Shown: positions 1 through 9,804, counted from the first letter of the stretch. The stretch: DNA of 64,000 nucleotides from Sporocytophaga myxococcoides DSM 11118 (GCF_000426725.1 NZ_AUFX01000006.1:495259-559258), one strand, 5' to 3'. Notes: generated by a model from the letters alone, not told the origin. Made by a program: numbers and translations.

Positions 1-706
1 CGGTATCGCTACAGCAACCACTCCAAAAGAAGCATACCTGAAGGCTTTGGCTGCAGACCCTGTTTCTGCATTCGGAGGTGTAATCATCACTGGTTCCAAA
101 ATTGACTTGGCGACAGCAGAAGAGCTAAACAAGCTGTTCTTCGAAGTATTAATTGCTCCGGATTTTGAAAAAGATGCACTGGAATTGCTGACTTCGAAAA
201 AAAATCGAATCTTATTAAGAAGAAAACCCGTTACACTCTCTTCAAGACAGTTTAAAACACTTCTTAACGGAGTAATAGAACAGGAAAAAGATTTAAAAAA
301 GGAAACAGAGGAAGAACTAAAACCTGTAACCAATCGTTTTCCATCCGACAAAGAAAAAAGAGCTTTGTTGTTTGCCAACAAAATCTGTAAACATACAAAA
401 TCCAATGCTATAGTATTGGCAGTTGACGGACAGATGATATCAAGCGGAGTAGGTCAGACTTCAAGAGTAGATGCCCTGAGACAGGCGATCGAAAAAGCCA
501 AAAGTTTTGGATTCTCCCTTGAAGGTGCAGTAATGGCATCCGACGCCTTCTTCCCTTTCCCTGACTGTGTTGAGATCGCTGACAAAGCAGGCATCAAAGC
601 AGTAATACAACCGGGAGGGTCAATTAAAGATCAAGAGTCAATAGACTATTGCAATGCACATGATATAGCCATGGTCCTAACTGGATTCAGGCATTTCAAG
701 CACTAA
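1..706 (+). CDS. purH: PurH, C-terminal part (AICAR transformylase domain), 5' truncated by window edge
   Basis: This is the 3' part of the bifunctional purine enzyme that formylates AICAR with 10-formyl-THF and then closes the ring to IMP. The reading frame is open from base 2 and is already inside the transformylase domain, as shown by KALAADPVSAFGG, a block typical of the family. Later blocks include SNAIVLAVDGQMISSGVGQ, which is followed by SRVDALRQA, then VMASDAFFPFPD, and finally VIQPGGSIKDQESID just before the C-terminus. The N-terminal cyclohydrolase domain lies upstream of the window. The stop is 89 bases before mreB, which seems to have its own promoter. The family is certain; the true start cannot be seen. 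Confidence 0.96.
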   Translation, partial: GIATATTPKEAYLKALAADPVSAFGGVIITGSKIDLATAEELNKLFFEVLIAPDFEKDALELLTSKKNRILLRRKPVTLSSRQFKTLLNGVIEQEKDLKKETEEELKPVTNRFPSDKEKRALLFANKICKHTKSNAIVLAVDGQMISSGVGQTSRVDALRQAIEKAKSFGFSLEGAVMASDAFFPFPDCVEIADKAGIKAVIQPGGSIKDQESIDYCNAHDIAMVLTGFRHFKH

Positions 707-723
707 AAATGAGTTTAATTTCT

Positions 724-752
724 TTTGATTTAAAAACAAATTTGTAAATTTC
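724..752 (+). promoter_or_regulatory. Possible promoter of the mre operon
   Basis: TTTG at 724-727 is followed after 17 bases by TAAATTTC at 745-752, one mismatch from the Bacteroidota -7 element TAnnTTTG. It sits in the purH-mreB gap about 44 bases before the mreB start. This is a motif match only; no transcript start is known. Confidence 0.35.
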
Positions 753-795
753 ACAGTATTAAAAGGATTAGTCTAAATCAGGATTTTTAATAAGC

Positions 796-1821
796 ATGGG
801 ATTATTTGATTTTTTCACCAGTGATATCGCAATTGACCTGGGAACAGCAAATACCTTAATCATCTATAAGGACAAAATTGTGGTTGATGAACCATCAATC
901 ATTGCCCTTGACAAGATTACAGGTAAGGTAAGAGCCATTGGCCGGGAAGCAATGCAAATGCATGAGAAGACTCATGAGAACATCAAAACCATTAGACCTC
1001 TAAAAGACGGTGTAATTGCAGACTTCCATGCTGCAGAGCACATGATCAGGGGACTAATTAAGTTAATTGATGGAGGAAAAAGATTCTTCGGTGCATCTCA
1101 CAGAATGGTCATTTGTATCCCGTCAGGAATCACTGAGGTAGAAAAAAGAGCTGTACGAGATTCTGCAGAACATGCAGGCGCAAAAGAAGTTTATATGATA
1201 CACGAGCCGATCGCTGCCGCTATCGGTCTTGGAATCGATATCGAACAACCGGTAGGTTCTATGATTGTTGATATCGGTGGAGGAACAACTGAGATTGCAG
1301 TAATTGCACTTTCTGGTATCGTTTGTGAACAGTCGATAAGAGTTGCAGGTGACGTCTTTAACAAAGATATCCTTGACTATATGAGAAGACAGCACAACTT
1401 ACTAATAGGTGAAAGATCTGCAGAAAGAGTAAAAATCGAAGTTGGCTCAGCACTGACAGAGCTGGACAATCCTCCTGAAGATTATGAAATCAGAGGAAGA
1501 GACCTGATGACAGGTATTCCGAAAATTATAAAAGTAACTTATTCGGAAATTGCTTTTGCACTTGACAAATCAGTTTCTAAAATTGAAGAAGCAGTGCTGA
1601 AAGCTCTTGAAATTTCTCCCCCTGAGCTGAGCGCCGATATCTATGATAATGGTATTCACCTTACTGGAGGAGGAGCTCTTCTTAGAGGACTGGATAAGAG
1701 ACTGGCAATGAAAACCAAACTTCCGATACATGTAGCTGAAGATCCACTTCGCGCTGTAGTAAGAGGGACCGGAATGGCCATAAAAGAATTTGATAAATAC
1801 AGAGCAGTATTGATGACTTAA
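796..1821 (+). CDS. mreB: MreB, rod-shape-determining actin homologue
   Basis: MreB forms short ATP-dependent filaments under the inner membrane that orient lateral wall synthesis by the elongasome. The 341-residue length is normal. The actin-fold phosphate loops are visible: IDLGTANT near residue 13 and VDIGGGTTEIAV near 158, with the adenosine-site LTGGGALLRG near 289. The N-terminal GLFDFF is the short amphipathic membrane-binding segment expected of the family. It is the first gene of mreB-mreC-mreD-mrdA-rodA, with only 7 bases to mreC, so co-transcription is likely. The ATG start fits family N-termini exactly. Confidence 0.98.
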   Translation: MGLFDFFTSDIAIDLGTANTLIIYKDKIVVDEPSIIALDKITGKVRAIGREAMQMHEKTHENIKTIRPLKDGVIADFHAAEHMIRGLIKLIDGGKRFFGASHRMVICIPSGITEVEKRAVRDSAEHAGAKEVYMIHEPIAAAIGLGIDIEQPVGSMIVDIGGGTTEIAVIALSGIVCEQSIRVAGDVFNKDILDYMRRQHNLLIGERSAERVKIEVGSALTELDNPPEDYEIRGRDLMTGIPKIIKVTYSEIAFALDKSVSKIEEAVLKALEISPPELSADIYDNGIHLTGGGALLRGLDKRLAMKTKLPIHVAEDPLRAVVRGTGMAIKEFDKYRAVLMT

Positions 1822-1828
1822 AATTTAA

Positions 1829-2668
1829 ATGCACAGGTTATTTCATTTTTTATACCAGTATAAGGCATTTCTTTTTTTTCTGATTCTCGAAGCCATATGT
1901 GTGTGGCTGATAATCAGAAACAACAGTTATCAAAGCGCATCCTATTTTAATACTTCAAATTACGTTGTTGGAGAAATTCTTCAGACCTCCAACAACGTAA
2001 CTGAATATTTTAACCTCAAGGATGTAAACACTCAGCTTGCAGGAGAAAATGCAAGGCTGAAGCGACTACTTACCAAAGAGTATCAAAAAAAGGATTTTAT
2101 TATTGGTAATAAGTCCGAATTTTTAAAAGCCAACCAGTACAATTACATTCCGGCCAAAGTTGTAAATAATTCCACAAGCCGTTTTACAAATTATATCACG
2201 ATAGACAAGGGTAGTCTCGACGGAATCAAACCTGGCATGGGAGTTATTGCTCAGGACGGAATTGTCGGCAAGGTTAAATCATGCACCGAAAATTTCTCAA
2301 CAATTATTTCGTTACTACATGAGAAATGGAGTGTCTCGGCCAAAATCTCAGATGGAGAAATTGATGGAATTGTAAAGTGGCAAGGAATGGATCCTGCCAT
2401 AGCAGATCTGCAATATGTAGGCAGACATCACCATTTCAAAATTGGAGACAGTGTAGTTACTTCAGGCTACAATACCTTATTTCCTCCCGGAGCTTTGATA
2501 GGAAGAATTCAGGATTTCAAAATAGATCAGGGAAAACCATTTTATAAAATCAATGTTAAACTGGCGACAGACTTTACAACCCTGAAATACGTTTATATAA
2601 TCGAAAATTACCTTAAAGCCGAAAAAGATTCTCTGGAAAGCCAGAGCAATTATTCATCTGACGAATGA
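1829..2668 (+). CDS. mreC: MreC, elongasome scaffold
   Basis: MreC is an inner-membrane protein whose periplasmic part links MreB filaments to the wall synthases PBP2 and RodA. The sequence (279 aa) shows a short cytoplasmic tail, one transmembrane helix at about residues 12-30 (FLFFLILEAICVWLII), a predicted coiled coil around 60-85 (LKDVNTQLAGENARLKRLL) and a C-terminal beta domain with the family signature ITIDKGSLDGIKPGMGVIA. Its last four bases overlap the mreD start (ATGA), which suggests translational coupling. The C-terminal tail is acidic and serine-rich. Confidence 0.95.
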   Translation: MHRLFHFLYQYKAFLFFLILEAICVWLIIRNNSYQSASYFNTSNYVVGEILQTSNNVTEYFNLKDVNTQLAGENARLKRLLTKEYQKKDFIIGNKSEFLKANQYNYIPAKVVNNSTSRFTNYITIDKGSLDGIKPGMGVIAQDGIVGKVKSCTENFSTIISLLHEKWSVSAKISDGEIDGIVKWQGMDPAIADLQYVGRHHHFKIGDSVVTSGYNTLFPPGALIGRIQDFKIDQGKPFYKINVKLATDFTTLKYVYIIENYLKAEKDSLESQSNYSSDE

Positions 2669-3180
2669 GAAGCAGAACTATCTTAATGCCCATACTTCTG
2701 ATTATCCTGTTTTGGGTATTACAAATATTGATATTCAGAAATTTTGCCTTCTTCAATATGGCATTTTGCTATATCTACATTGGCTTCATATTAATGCTGC
2801 CATATGAGATTCCGCATATGCTTACCATGGTTATTGCATTGGTATTTGGATTTACAATAGATGTATTCTATGACACATTAGGCATGCATATGGCAGCCAG
2901 CGTTTTCATAGCCTACATTCGTCCTTACGTAATAAATGTGCTTACCCCTAGAGGTGGTTATGATGCTACCATGGAAATCTCCATCCAATCTCTTGGATTC
3001 CAATGGTTCGCTTCTTACGCTGCGGTACTCATATTTATTCACCATACGCTTCTTTTTGCCATTGAAGCCTGGGGACTAAATGTCTTCTTTCAGGCGATAG
3101 GCAAAATTGTATTAAGCTCAATATTTACATTTGGGGTTTTCACCCTGCTACAGTTCCTGCTTTTCTCCCGCAAACGATAA
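2665..3180 (+). CDS. mreD: MreD, rod-shape-determining membrane protein
   Basis: A 171-residue, strongly hydrophobic protein with about five or six membrane segments and few charged residues, as expected for MreD, the integral membrane partner of MreC in the elongasome. MreD diverges quickly between phyla, so the call rests mainly on position (overlapping mreC by 4 bases and abutting the PBP2 gene with no gap) together with size and hydrophobicity. The motif FGFTIDVFYDTLGMHMAASV resembles the conserved G-hx-hD-hhh-G segment of the family. Confidence 0.9.
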   Translation: MRSRTILMPILLIILFWVLQILIFRNFAFFNMAFCYIYIGFILMLPYEIPHMLTMVIALVFGFTIDVFYDTLGMHMAASVFIAYIRPYVINVLTPRGGYDATMEISIQSLGFQWFASYAAVLIFIHHTLLFAIEAWGLNVFFQAIGKIVLSSIFTFGVFTLLQFLLFSRKR

Positions 3181-5013
3181 ATGTTCAGAGATAGAAAAAA
3201 TATTGTTCAGTTGATTTTCATATTGACTGGAGCAGTCTTCATTGTAAGACTGTTTTTTATTCAGGTACTGGATTCAAGATATAAATTTGAAGCCCAGAAT
3301 AATGTCATGCGCCGTATTATCGAGTACCCTTACCGTGGTCTGATCTATGACCGAAATGGAAAGATACTTGTATTCAACACCCCTGTATTTGACCTGATGG
3401 TCGTGCCAAAGGAGGTGCAAATAAAAGATACGCTCATCTTTTGTGAACGCTTTGGAATCACCAAAGAAGAATTTGTTAAAAAAATCAAAGAAGCAAGGGA
3501 ATATTCAACTGTAAAACCCACTGCTTTCTTAAAACAACTCTCTATCGCTGATTTTGCCAAGGTACAGGACTTTCTTATAGACTATCCTGGATTTTATCCC
3601 CAGGCAAGAACAATTCGCTCTTACCCTCACCACAGTCTCGCCAATGCTTTAGGGTATATTGGAGAGATCTCCAAAAAACAACTGGAAAAGCAAGATAATA
3701 AGTATTACCTGCAGGGAGATTACATTGGAATCTCTGGTCTCGAAGCTAATTATGAAGAGTTGTTAAGAGGCCAAAGAGGTGTCAAATACATGATGGTGAA
3801 TGTTAGGGGAGTTGAAAAAGGTTCTTTTAGAGATGGTATTTATGATACTATTTCCATACCAGGTGAAAATCTTTATACAAGCATAGACCTCGAACTTCAG
3901 CAATATGGGGAGAGGTTAATGGAAAATAAAATTGGTAGTGTTGTAGCCATTGAACCGGCTACAGGAGAAATCCTGGCATTTATTTCCAGCCCAACCTATG
4001 ACCCTAATATATTAACTGGAAGACACTTTTCGGAAAATTACAGAAAACTGGAAAAGGATAGTTTAAAGCCATTATTTAACAGGCCTTTAATGGCAATGTA
4101 CCCTCCGGGATCAATTTTTAAGATAGTTCAGGCACTTGTTGGACAGCAAATGGGAATTTTAACGCCCCACACGACGTTTGCATGTAACAAGTCGTGGGGA
4201 CCTAACTGCCATAGTCATCCGTCTCCTCAAAATCTGATGGGCTCTCTTCAGTGGTCATGCAATCCATATTATTATATGGCATTTCGGAACATGATTCAAC
4301 AAGGGAAAGACGATAATAAATTTAAAGATTCAAGAATAGGTTATATACAGTGGAGAGATTTAATCATGTCATACGGATTTGGTCATAAATTAGGTGTAGA
4401 CTTACCTAATATGAAAGCTGGATATATTCCATCTCCGGAATTTTATGACAAATGGTATGGTTATAATGGCTGGAAACATTCGACGATACGATCTCTTGAT
4501 ATTGGACAGGGAGAGGTAATGATCGTACCGATTCAAATGGCGAATATGGCAGCTACTATTGCCAACCAAGGGTTTTATTATGCACCGCATTTTGTAAAAC
4601 ATATTGGCAAAAACAAGGAAGTTCCGGAACAATACAAGGAAAAACATTACGCCAAAGTTGATAAGAAATATTACCCTGTGATAATCGACGCTATGGAAAT
4701 GGTTGTTAACGGTGGTACGGCCGCAATATTTAACAAAATTGACGGGATGAAGGTCTGTGGTAAAACAGGAACAGTTCAAAACCCTCACGGAAAGGACCAT
4801 TCTGTTTATATTACATTTGCGCCTAAAGAAGACCCTAAAATTGCCATTGCGGTATTCGTTGAAAATGCAGGATTTGGAGCAATGACAGCGGCGCCTATTG
4901 CAAGATTAATGATGGAAAAATACCTGAACGATACCATCACTAAACCACATATTGAAAAATACATCCTGGAAAAAGATTTTATCCATAGGAATAAGACAGT
5001 TTTGAAAAAATAA
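3181..5013 (+). CDS. mrdA: Penicillin-binding protein 2 (peptidoglycan transpeptidase of the elongasome)
   Basis: Class B penicillin-binding protein that cross-links peptidoglycan strands made by RodA during elongation. One N-terminal membrane anchor (residues about 8-26) is followed by the dimerisation/pedestal domain with the RGLIYDRNG motif and then the transpeptidase domain. The catalytic motifs are all present: SxxK as S311-I-F-K, SxN as S-C-N near 359-361, and KTG at 528-530. The length of 610 aa is typical. The gene abuts mreD and is followed after one base by rodA, the usual PBP2-RodA synthase pair. A Cys-rich stretch lies near the active site (TFACNKSWGPNCHSHPSPQN), a feature I believe is common in Bacteroidota PBP2. 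Confidence 0.97.
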   Translation: MFRDRKNIVQLIFILTGAVFIVRLFFIQVLDSRYKFEAQNNVMRRIIEYPYRGLIYDRNGKILVFNTPVFDLMVVPKEVQIKDTLIFCERFGITKEEFVKKIKEAREYSTVKPTAFLKQLSIADFAKVQDFLIDYPGFYPQARTIRSYPHHSLANALGYIGEISKKQLEKQDNKYYLQGDYIGISGLEANYEELLRGQRGVKYMMVNVRGVEKGSFRDGIYDTISIPGENLYTSIDLELQQYGERLMENKIGSVVAIEPATGEILAFISSPTYDPNILTGRHFSENYRKLEKDSLKPLFNRPLMAMYPPGSIFKIVQALVGQQMGILTPHTTFACNKSWGPNCHSHPSPQNLMGSLQWSCNPYYYMAFRNMIQQGKDDNKFKDSRIGYIQWRDLIMSYGFGHKLGVDLPNMKAGYIPSPEFYDKWYGYNGWKHSTIRSLDIGQGEVMIVPIQMANMAATIANQGFYYAPHFVKHIGKNKEVPEQYKEKHYAKVDKKYYPVIIDAMEMVVNGGTAAIFNKIDGMKVCGKTGTVQNPHGKDHSVYITFAPKEDPKIAIAVFVENAGFGAMTAAPIARLMMEKYLNDTITKPHIEKYILEKDFIHRNKTVLKK

Positions 5014-5014
5014 T

Positions 5015-6313
5015 ATGCGTCAAGACGATAATTTATCAAAAAGTATAGATTGGCTCACCGTAGGGTTCTATGCTTTTTTCGTGATTGCAGGGTGGTTGAA
5101 TGTGTTCGCCGCTGTATATGATGCGGAAGCACATCAGAATATATTTGACTTTTCTCTAAACTCAGGTAAACAGTTGGTCTGGATCGGCACATCTGTGGTC
5201 CTCATTATACTGATTCTTGTAATTGACTATAAGTTTTACAACACCTTTGCATACATTATGTACGGGTTGATGATCTTGCTACTTATAGCCACTATATTCC
5301 TGGGAACAGAAGCGAAAGGCTCCAGATCATGGTTCGAAATAGGGTCATTGAGAATTCAACCGGCGGAGTTTGCCAAGTTTATAACTGCCCTTGCACTTGC
5401 TACTTATTTAGGGAAAATCAATATTAAATTCGAAAAACTGCAAACCAAGCTCATGTGTGCCCTGATCATAGGGTTGCCGGCGATATGTATATTATTGCAA
5501 AATGAAACAGGATCAGTACTGGTTTTCAGCTCATTTATTCTTGTTCTCTATAGAGAAGGACTTTCTCCACTTATACTTATACTTGGCCTTGTCAGTGTTA
5601 TTCTATTTATCCTGGCGCTTATATTTCCTCCTATTTCCATCGCTCAGGTCGTAGTCGGATTGGGTATTCTCGCTCTTATCTATATTATTACTTCAAGAAA
5701 GAAAAGTACTAAAGTCCGGACATTAGTAATCAGATCTTCTTTTGTGCTGGTAGGCTGTATTATTTGTATTGCAACTGCATTCAGCGTTGACTTCTTTGTA
5801 AATAAAGTTTTGCAGGATCACCAGAGAAAGAGAATTCTCGTCCTGGTAAATCCTGACATCGATCCTCTCGGGGCTGGCTACAATGTTACTCAATCCAAAA
5901 TTGCAATCGGCTCAGGCGAATTTCTCGGGAAAGGTTTTCTTGAAGGGACACAAACTAAATTTGACTTTGTACCAGAGCAAAGTACCGACTTTATCTTTTG
6001 CACTATCGGAGAAGAACATGGCTGGCTTGGAAGCACTATCCTAATCGTAATGTATGTGCTTTTTATGATGCGGCTTGTTTATCTTGCAGAGCGGCAAAAG
6101 GATAAATTTGCAAGAATTTACGGCTACTCCGTTGCAAGCATTATATTTTTCCACTTTATGGTAAATATAGGAATGACGATTGGAATTTTCCCTGTTATTG
6201 GTATTCCTCTGCCATTCTTTAGCTATGGAGGATCATCACTGTGGTCATTTACAATCCTGCTATTTATTTTCTTAAAGCTGGACGCACACAGAAGACAATT
6301 ATTGAGTCACTAA
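5015..6313 (+). CDS. rodA: RodA, SEDS peptidoglycan glycosyltransferase
   Basis: RodA polymerises lipid II into glycan strands and works as a complex with PBP2. The protein (432 aa) has about ten to twelve transmembrane helices. SEDS signatures include AKGSRSWFEIGSLRIQPAEF with its RIQPAEF motif, VPEQSTDFIFCTIGEEHGW and the C-terminal IPLPFFSYGGSSLWS. A long extra membrane stretch around residues 185-245 makes it somewhat longer than E. coli RodA, which is usual for Bacteroidota. It is the last gene of the rod operon; its stop overlaps tail-to-tail by 4 bases with the next gene on the other strand, so transcripts from both sides must run into each other. Confidence 0.97.
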   Translation: MRQDDNLSKSIDWLTVGFYAFFVIAGWLNVFAAVYDAEAHQNIFDFSLNSGKQLVWIGTSVVLIILILVIDYKFYNTFAYIMYGLMILLLIATIFLGTEAKGSRSWFEIGSLRIQPAEFAKFITALALATYLGKINIKFEKLQTKLMCALIIGLPAICILLQNETGSVLVFSSFILVLYREGLSPLILILGLVSVILFILALIFPPISIAQVVVGLGILALIYIITSRKKSTKVRTLVIRSSFVLVGCIICIATAFSVDFFVNKVLQDHQRKRILVLVNPDIDPLGAGYNVTQSKIAIGSGEFLGKGFLEGTQTKFDFVPEQSTDFIFCTIGEEHGWLGSTILIVMYVLFMMRLVYLAERQKDKFARIYGYSVASIIFFHFMVNIGMTIGIFPVIGIPLPFFSYGGSSLWSFTILLFIFLKLDAHRRQLLSH

Positions 6314-7371
6314 TAAAATTTACGGCTTACTATTTCAAAAAAGTCCTGAACAGTCTTCTTGTTCAAATCCCACTTCCATTTTGGAAGGTATTTGTCCTTT
6401 AATATTTGCTTGGCCTCTTCCAGCTCAGAACAGTTATTTAATTCTGTCAATGCTGCTTCATATTCACCACTATGACCTGCAAATAATTCGCTTATAAAAA
6501 TAAACTTCTGGTTAAGTGGAATCGCTGATTTGATATCAAAAATCTTGCTTTTCACATGCATCCCTGAGCTTGATACATTCTGCTGCTTAAGCATATCATT
6601 CAGGGTAAGTTGTGTCCGTGAAAATGTCTGATTAAGTGTTGTGTTTTCTTTTGTAGGGCTGGGAGTCGTTTCCAGAACAGGTGGAATCTCCACTGATTTT
6701 TTAATACTACTGCTCTCTTCTTTTCTTTCTTCAACTTTCAAATGAACAACCTGCTCTTCTATAATAAATTCCTTGGGATTGATCACAAGCAATGATGAAA
6801 ACTGCTCAAGAATAGGCTGTATTGGATCGAAATAATCAGAGTGCTCAGAATAAAGGCTTGCCATTTCATTAAACTCATTTTCTTGAGTGTCTGGCTTCAA
6901 CTTATTAATAATACTTTCGGAGAATCTCTTGTGTACCTTAAAAAATTTAAGATTTTTCTTTAACCCTTCAAGACTTTGTCCTGATTGAACAAGTTCAGTT
7001 TTTAAATATTCTTTAGGATTTATAATGTAAATAATAGACTCGTAAATAGCTTTTTGAAGCAGCGGGCGAAAAAACTCCTTCTTTATAAGGATATGGTTTG
7101 AAAGAATATTTAAGAGTACTTCAACACCATTTTTAACATCTTCATTTTCGTAATCAAAATAAGGACTTCTAAGCTTGGTAGTTTCTTCCTTCCACTTATC
7201 CATTAAAACTTTTAATACAAAAAAATTAACCTGATCTATTTTACAAAATCGGACAATCTGACTACCAGATATAGTTAAATTATTAGAGAAAAATTCAGAA
7301 GTAAGCTTTTCAGCCAATGCCACTGAATACGACTCACTTTTAGGTAAATTTACTCTTACAGACATACTCAA
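6310..7371 (-). CDS. Uncharacterised protein with a Bacteroidota-type C-terminal helical domain
   Basis: I do not recognise a named family. The 353-residue protein has no signal peptide or membrane segment, so it should be cytoplasmic. The N-terminal 200 residues are helix-rich and contain two related segments (IINPKEYL near 115 and VINPKEFI near 195), hinting at an internal duplication. Residues about 210-260 form a low-complexity, Ser/Thr/Glu/Pro-rich linker. The last 75 residues, starting near IPLNQKFIFISELFAG, match a pattern I associate with the C-termini of many uncharacterised Bacteroidota proteins (Asn-Gln-[KR]-Phe, ELF-G, Y--A---LN). It is a single gene, convergent with rodA and divergent from porZ. 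Confidence 0.75.
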   Translation of the reverse strand: MSMSVRVNLPKSESYSVALAEKLTSEFFSNNLTISGSQIVRFCKIDQVNFFVLKVLMDKWKEETTKLRSPYFDYENEDVKNGVEVLLNILSNHILIKKEFFRPLLQKAIYESIIYIINPKEYLKTELVQSGQSLEGLKKNLKFFKVHKRFSESIINKLKPDTQENEFNEMASLYSEHSDYFDPIQPILEQFSSLLVINPKEFIIEEQVVHLKVEERKEESSSIKKSVEIPPVLETTPSPTKENTTLNQTFSRTQLTLNDMLKQQNVSSSGMHVKSKIFDIKSAIPLNQKFIFISELFAGHSGEYEAALTELNNCSELEEAKQILKDKYLPKWKWDLNKKTVQDFFEIVSRKFY

Positions 7372-7495
7372 CTCTTTGTTTTGTAAAACGGATTCTGATC
7401 TATTTTTTTATATAAAACCAGGATTTTATCAAATTTGAAAAAAAATATTCACTTTTCCTTTTTAGGTGAATGTAATAATTATTGTTTTTCGAAGT

Positions 7496-7503
7496 TATAT
7501 TTG
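7496..7503 (+). promoter_or_regulatory. Candidate -7 element for porZ
   Basis: TATATTTG matches the Bacteroidota -7 consensus TAnnTTTG exactly and lies 18 bases before the porZ ATG. No TTG occurs at the proper distance upstream (the nearest leaves an 11-base spacer), and the leader would be very short, so the call is weak. Confidence 0.35.
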
Positions 7504-7521
7504 GGCAGGTGTCTTTTTATT

Positions 7522-9804
7522 ATGAAATCTAGATTTATACTTTTAATCGTCCTTTGTCTTTTATTACAAGCAGGAACTTCTTTCGCTCAGTCATCCATCC
7601 CATTAGGAAGCTGGAGAACACACCTACCATATAATTTCTGGTCAGGACTTACAGTAGCAGGTAATAAAGTGTATGCCACTTCCAATCAGAGAAGTTTGGT
7701 CGTTATTGACCAAACTGATAATAGTATTTCTCCTTTATCAAAAATTAATGGACTTAGCGGTGTTGATTATACAAGAATAAAATTCAATGACTTCACTGGA
7801 CAAACAGTAATAACCTATGCAGATGCTAATATTGACATTATTGAGAAGGATGGCTCCATTTATAACCTGAGTGAGCTAAAAAATAAGTTTATTATTGGCA
7901 GCAAGGTCATTAACCATATAAATTTCAGCAATGAGTTTGCATATCTTTCAACGGATTTTGGGTTAATAGTTATTAACCTTAAAAAGAAAGAAGTAAAGGA
8001 ATCTTATACGAATATTGGTCCAAACGGAAGCACTTTAAAAGTATATGCTAGCTCTCTTAATCAGCAAAAGGACAGTTTATACGCAGCAACTGATAAAGGA
8101 CTTATGGTTGCCAGGGTTTCAACAACCATCAATCTTCTCGATTATTCCAACTGGTATATATTTCAAACTCAAGACGGACTTCTTTCATCTATCAAAACAA
8201 TAAACTATCTGAATGATATAATGATAGCAGGATCTCCATCTGAGGGTTTTTACTATTACACCAACCAAAAATGGCAAAAAAGCAATCTTCCTTATAGCAG
8301 CGGCCTTACCACGGTTAATTTAAGCGGATCTAAACTTCTCTGTGGCATGGATGATTATCTCTTGATAGTTGAAAATTTGGGAAGTTATGAATTGAAGTCA
8401 GGTTTCCCTTATAACTGGCCCAAAGAAGCTTCATTTGATCAGGCGGGCAATTTATGGGTTGCAGATCAGCAAGGCGGAGGGTTGTTTAAAGTATCTAACG
8501 GCAATATCCAATATTTCCAGATAAACTCTCCTCAAAATGAAAATTCTTTCACGATCGACACTTACGGAGATAAATTGGTAGTATGTGGAGGAGGATATGG
8601 GCCCACATATGGCAAAGCAAATCAGAATGGCCAGTATTGTATATTTGAAAACGATATATGGACCAATTCAGGAAGTTTATCTTATGCATCAGATATTATA
8701 CATAGTACTTATAATCCTTATAATGGGAAATTATATTTCGCTTCATATGGCCATGGAATTTTAGAGTTAAAAAATAATCAAACTACTATTTACAATCCTA
8801 CCAATACTCCGCTTATAGATCCAGGAGGAGGGCATGGCTCTTTTGTGTTAACAAGCGATGCTAAAGTTGACAAAAATGGTACTTTATGGATCCTCAACAG
8901 CTTTCTTCCTTCTTCAACTTCTCCGGCTCTTCACTCTTTGAGCAAGGATTCAGTCTGGAGAAATTATCCTATTACCCTTGACAATATAAGATTCAACATT
9001 GAATTGCTTATAGACAGCTACAATCAAAAGTGGATAAGAGTAATCCCGGGCAGAGGAGACGGACTTATAGTTTTTAATGAAAAAACTAATGTCAAAAGGT
9101 CTTTGGATAACACTCCGGGAAAAGGAGGCTTGCCACAAAAGGAGGTAACATGCCTGGCTGAGGATAAGAAGGGTGATATGTGGATTGGAACAAAGGGTGG
9201 TGTTGGAATCATCTACAACGTTTCTTCAGTTCTTACGTCCCCAACTGTTGATGCGGTAAAACCAATATATGAAGGATATCCACTACTCTATCAGGAAAAT
9301 ATCAAATGCATCACAGTTGATGGCGGAAACAGAAAATGGATTGGAACAGAAAACGGACTTTGGCTTCTTAGCGAAACTGGACTGGAAGTAATACATCATT
9401 TTACTGTTGACAATAGCCCGCTATTGTCCAACATCATCAATGATGTTGCAATTATGGAAAGTACCGGAGAAGTTTTCATTGCCACATCTAAAGGGCTTAT
9501 ATCTTTTAGAGGCGAATCAACTGAAGCTACTGACAAATTTCAAGACATAAAAATCTTCCCCAATCCTGTACCTCCAGGATTTGCTGGCACTGTAGGTATC
9601 TCCGGACTTGCTCAAAACGCGAATATAAAAATAACAGATATATACGGTAACCTTATCTTCCAAACAAAAGCTGCTGGAGGTACTGCAACCTGGAACGGTA
9701 AAAATTACAATGGTAAAAAGGCTGAGACAGGTACTTATCTTGTATTTTCTTCTTCAGAAAACGGAGAAGAATCAATGGTAGCTAAAATCGCCGTAATTGA
9801 ATAA
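7522..9804 (+). CDS. porZ: PorZ, type IX secretion system surface protein
   Basis: PorZ is part of the cell-surface attachment complex (PorU, PorV, PorQ, PorZ) that processes and anchors type IX cargo. I chose the ATG at 7522 because it gives a clean signal peptide (KSRFILLIVLCLLLQAG) cleaved at SFA|QSS; an upstream TTG at 7435 would add 29 unlikely residues. The mature N-terminus (IPLGSWRTHLPYN) is a PorZ hallmark, followed by about 600 residues of beta-propeller repeats of the two-component-regulator type (DKKGDMWIGTKGGV, DGGNRKWIGTENGLW). The last 80 residues (IFPNPVPPG to the end, with ATWNGKNYNGKKAETGTYLV) resemble a type A sorting domain. It overlaps recO by one base; porZ-recO adjacency is common in the phylum as I recall it. 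Confidence 0.88.
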   Translation: MKSRFILLIVLCLLLQAGTSFAQSSIPLGSWRTHLPYNFWSGLTVAGNKVYATSNQRSLVVIDQTDNSISPLSKINGLSGVDYTRIKFNDFTGQTVITYADANIDIIEKDGSIYNLSELKNKFIIGSKVINHINFSNEFAYLSTDFGLIVINLKKKEVKESYTNIGPNGSTLKVYASSLNQQKDSLYAATDKGLMVARVSTTINLLDYSNWYIFQTQDGLLSSIKTINYLNDIMIAGSPSEGFYYYTNQKWQKSNLPYSSGLTTVNLSGSKLLCGMDDYLLIVENLGSYELKSGFPYNWPKEASFDQAGNLWVADQQGGGLFKVSNGNIQYFQINSPQNENSFTIDTYGDKLVVCGGGYGPTYGKANQNGQYCIFENDIWTNSGSLSYASDIIHSTYNPYNGKLYFASYGHGILELKNNQTTIYNPTNTPLIDPGGGHGSFVLTSDAKVDKNGTLWILNSFLPSSTSPALHSLSKDSVWRNYPITLDNIRFNIELLIDSYNQKWIRVIPGRGDGLIVFNEKTNVKRSLDNTPGKGGLPQKEVTCLAEDKKGDMWIGTKGGVGIIYNVSSVLTSPTVDAVKPIYEGYPLLYQENIKCITVDGGNRKWIGTENGLWLLSETGLEVIHHFTVDNSPLLSNIINDVAIMESTGEVFIATSKGLISFRGESTEATDKFQDIKIFPNPVPPGFAGTVGISGLAQNANIKITDIYGNLIFQTKAAGGTATWNGKNYNGKKAETGTYLVFSSSENGEESMVAKIAVIE

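Noticed and set aside
7447..7471. Hairpin ATTCAC/GTGAAT upstream of porZ
   Set aside because: Six pairs with a 13-base loop and no T-run; likely chance.
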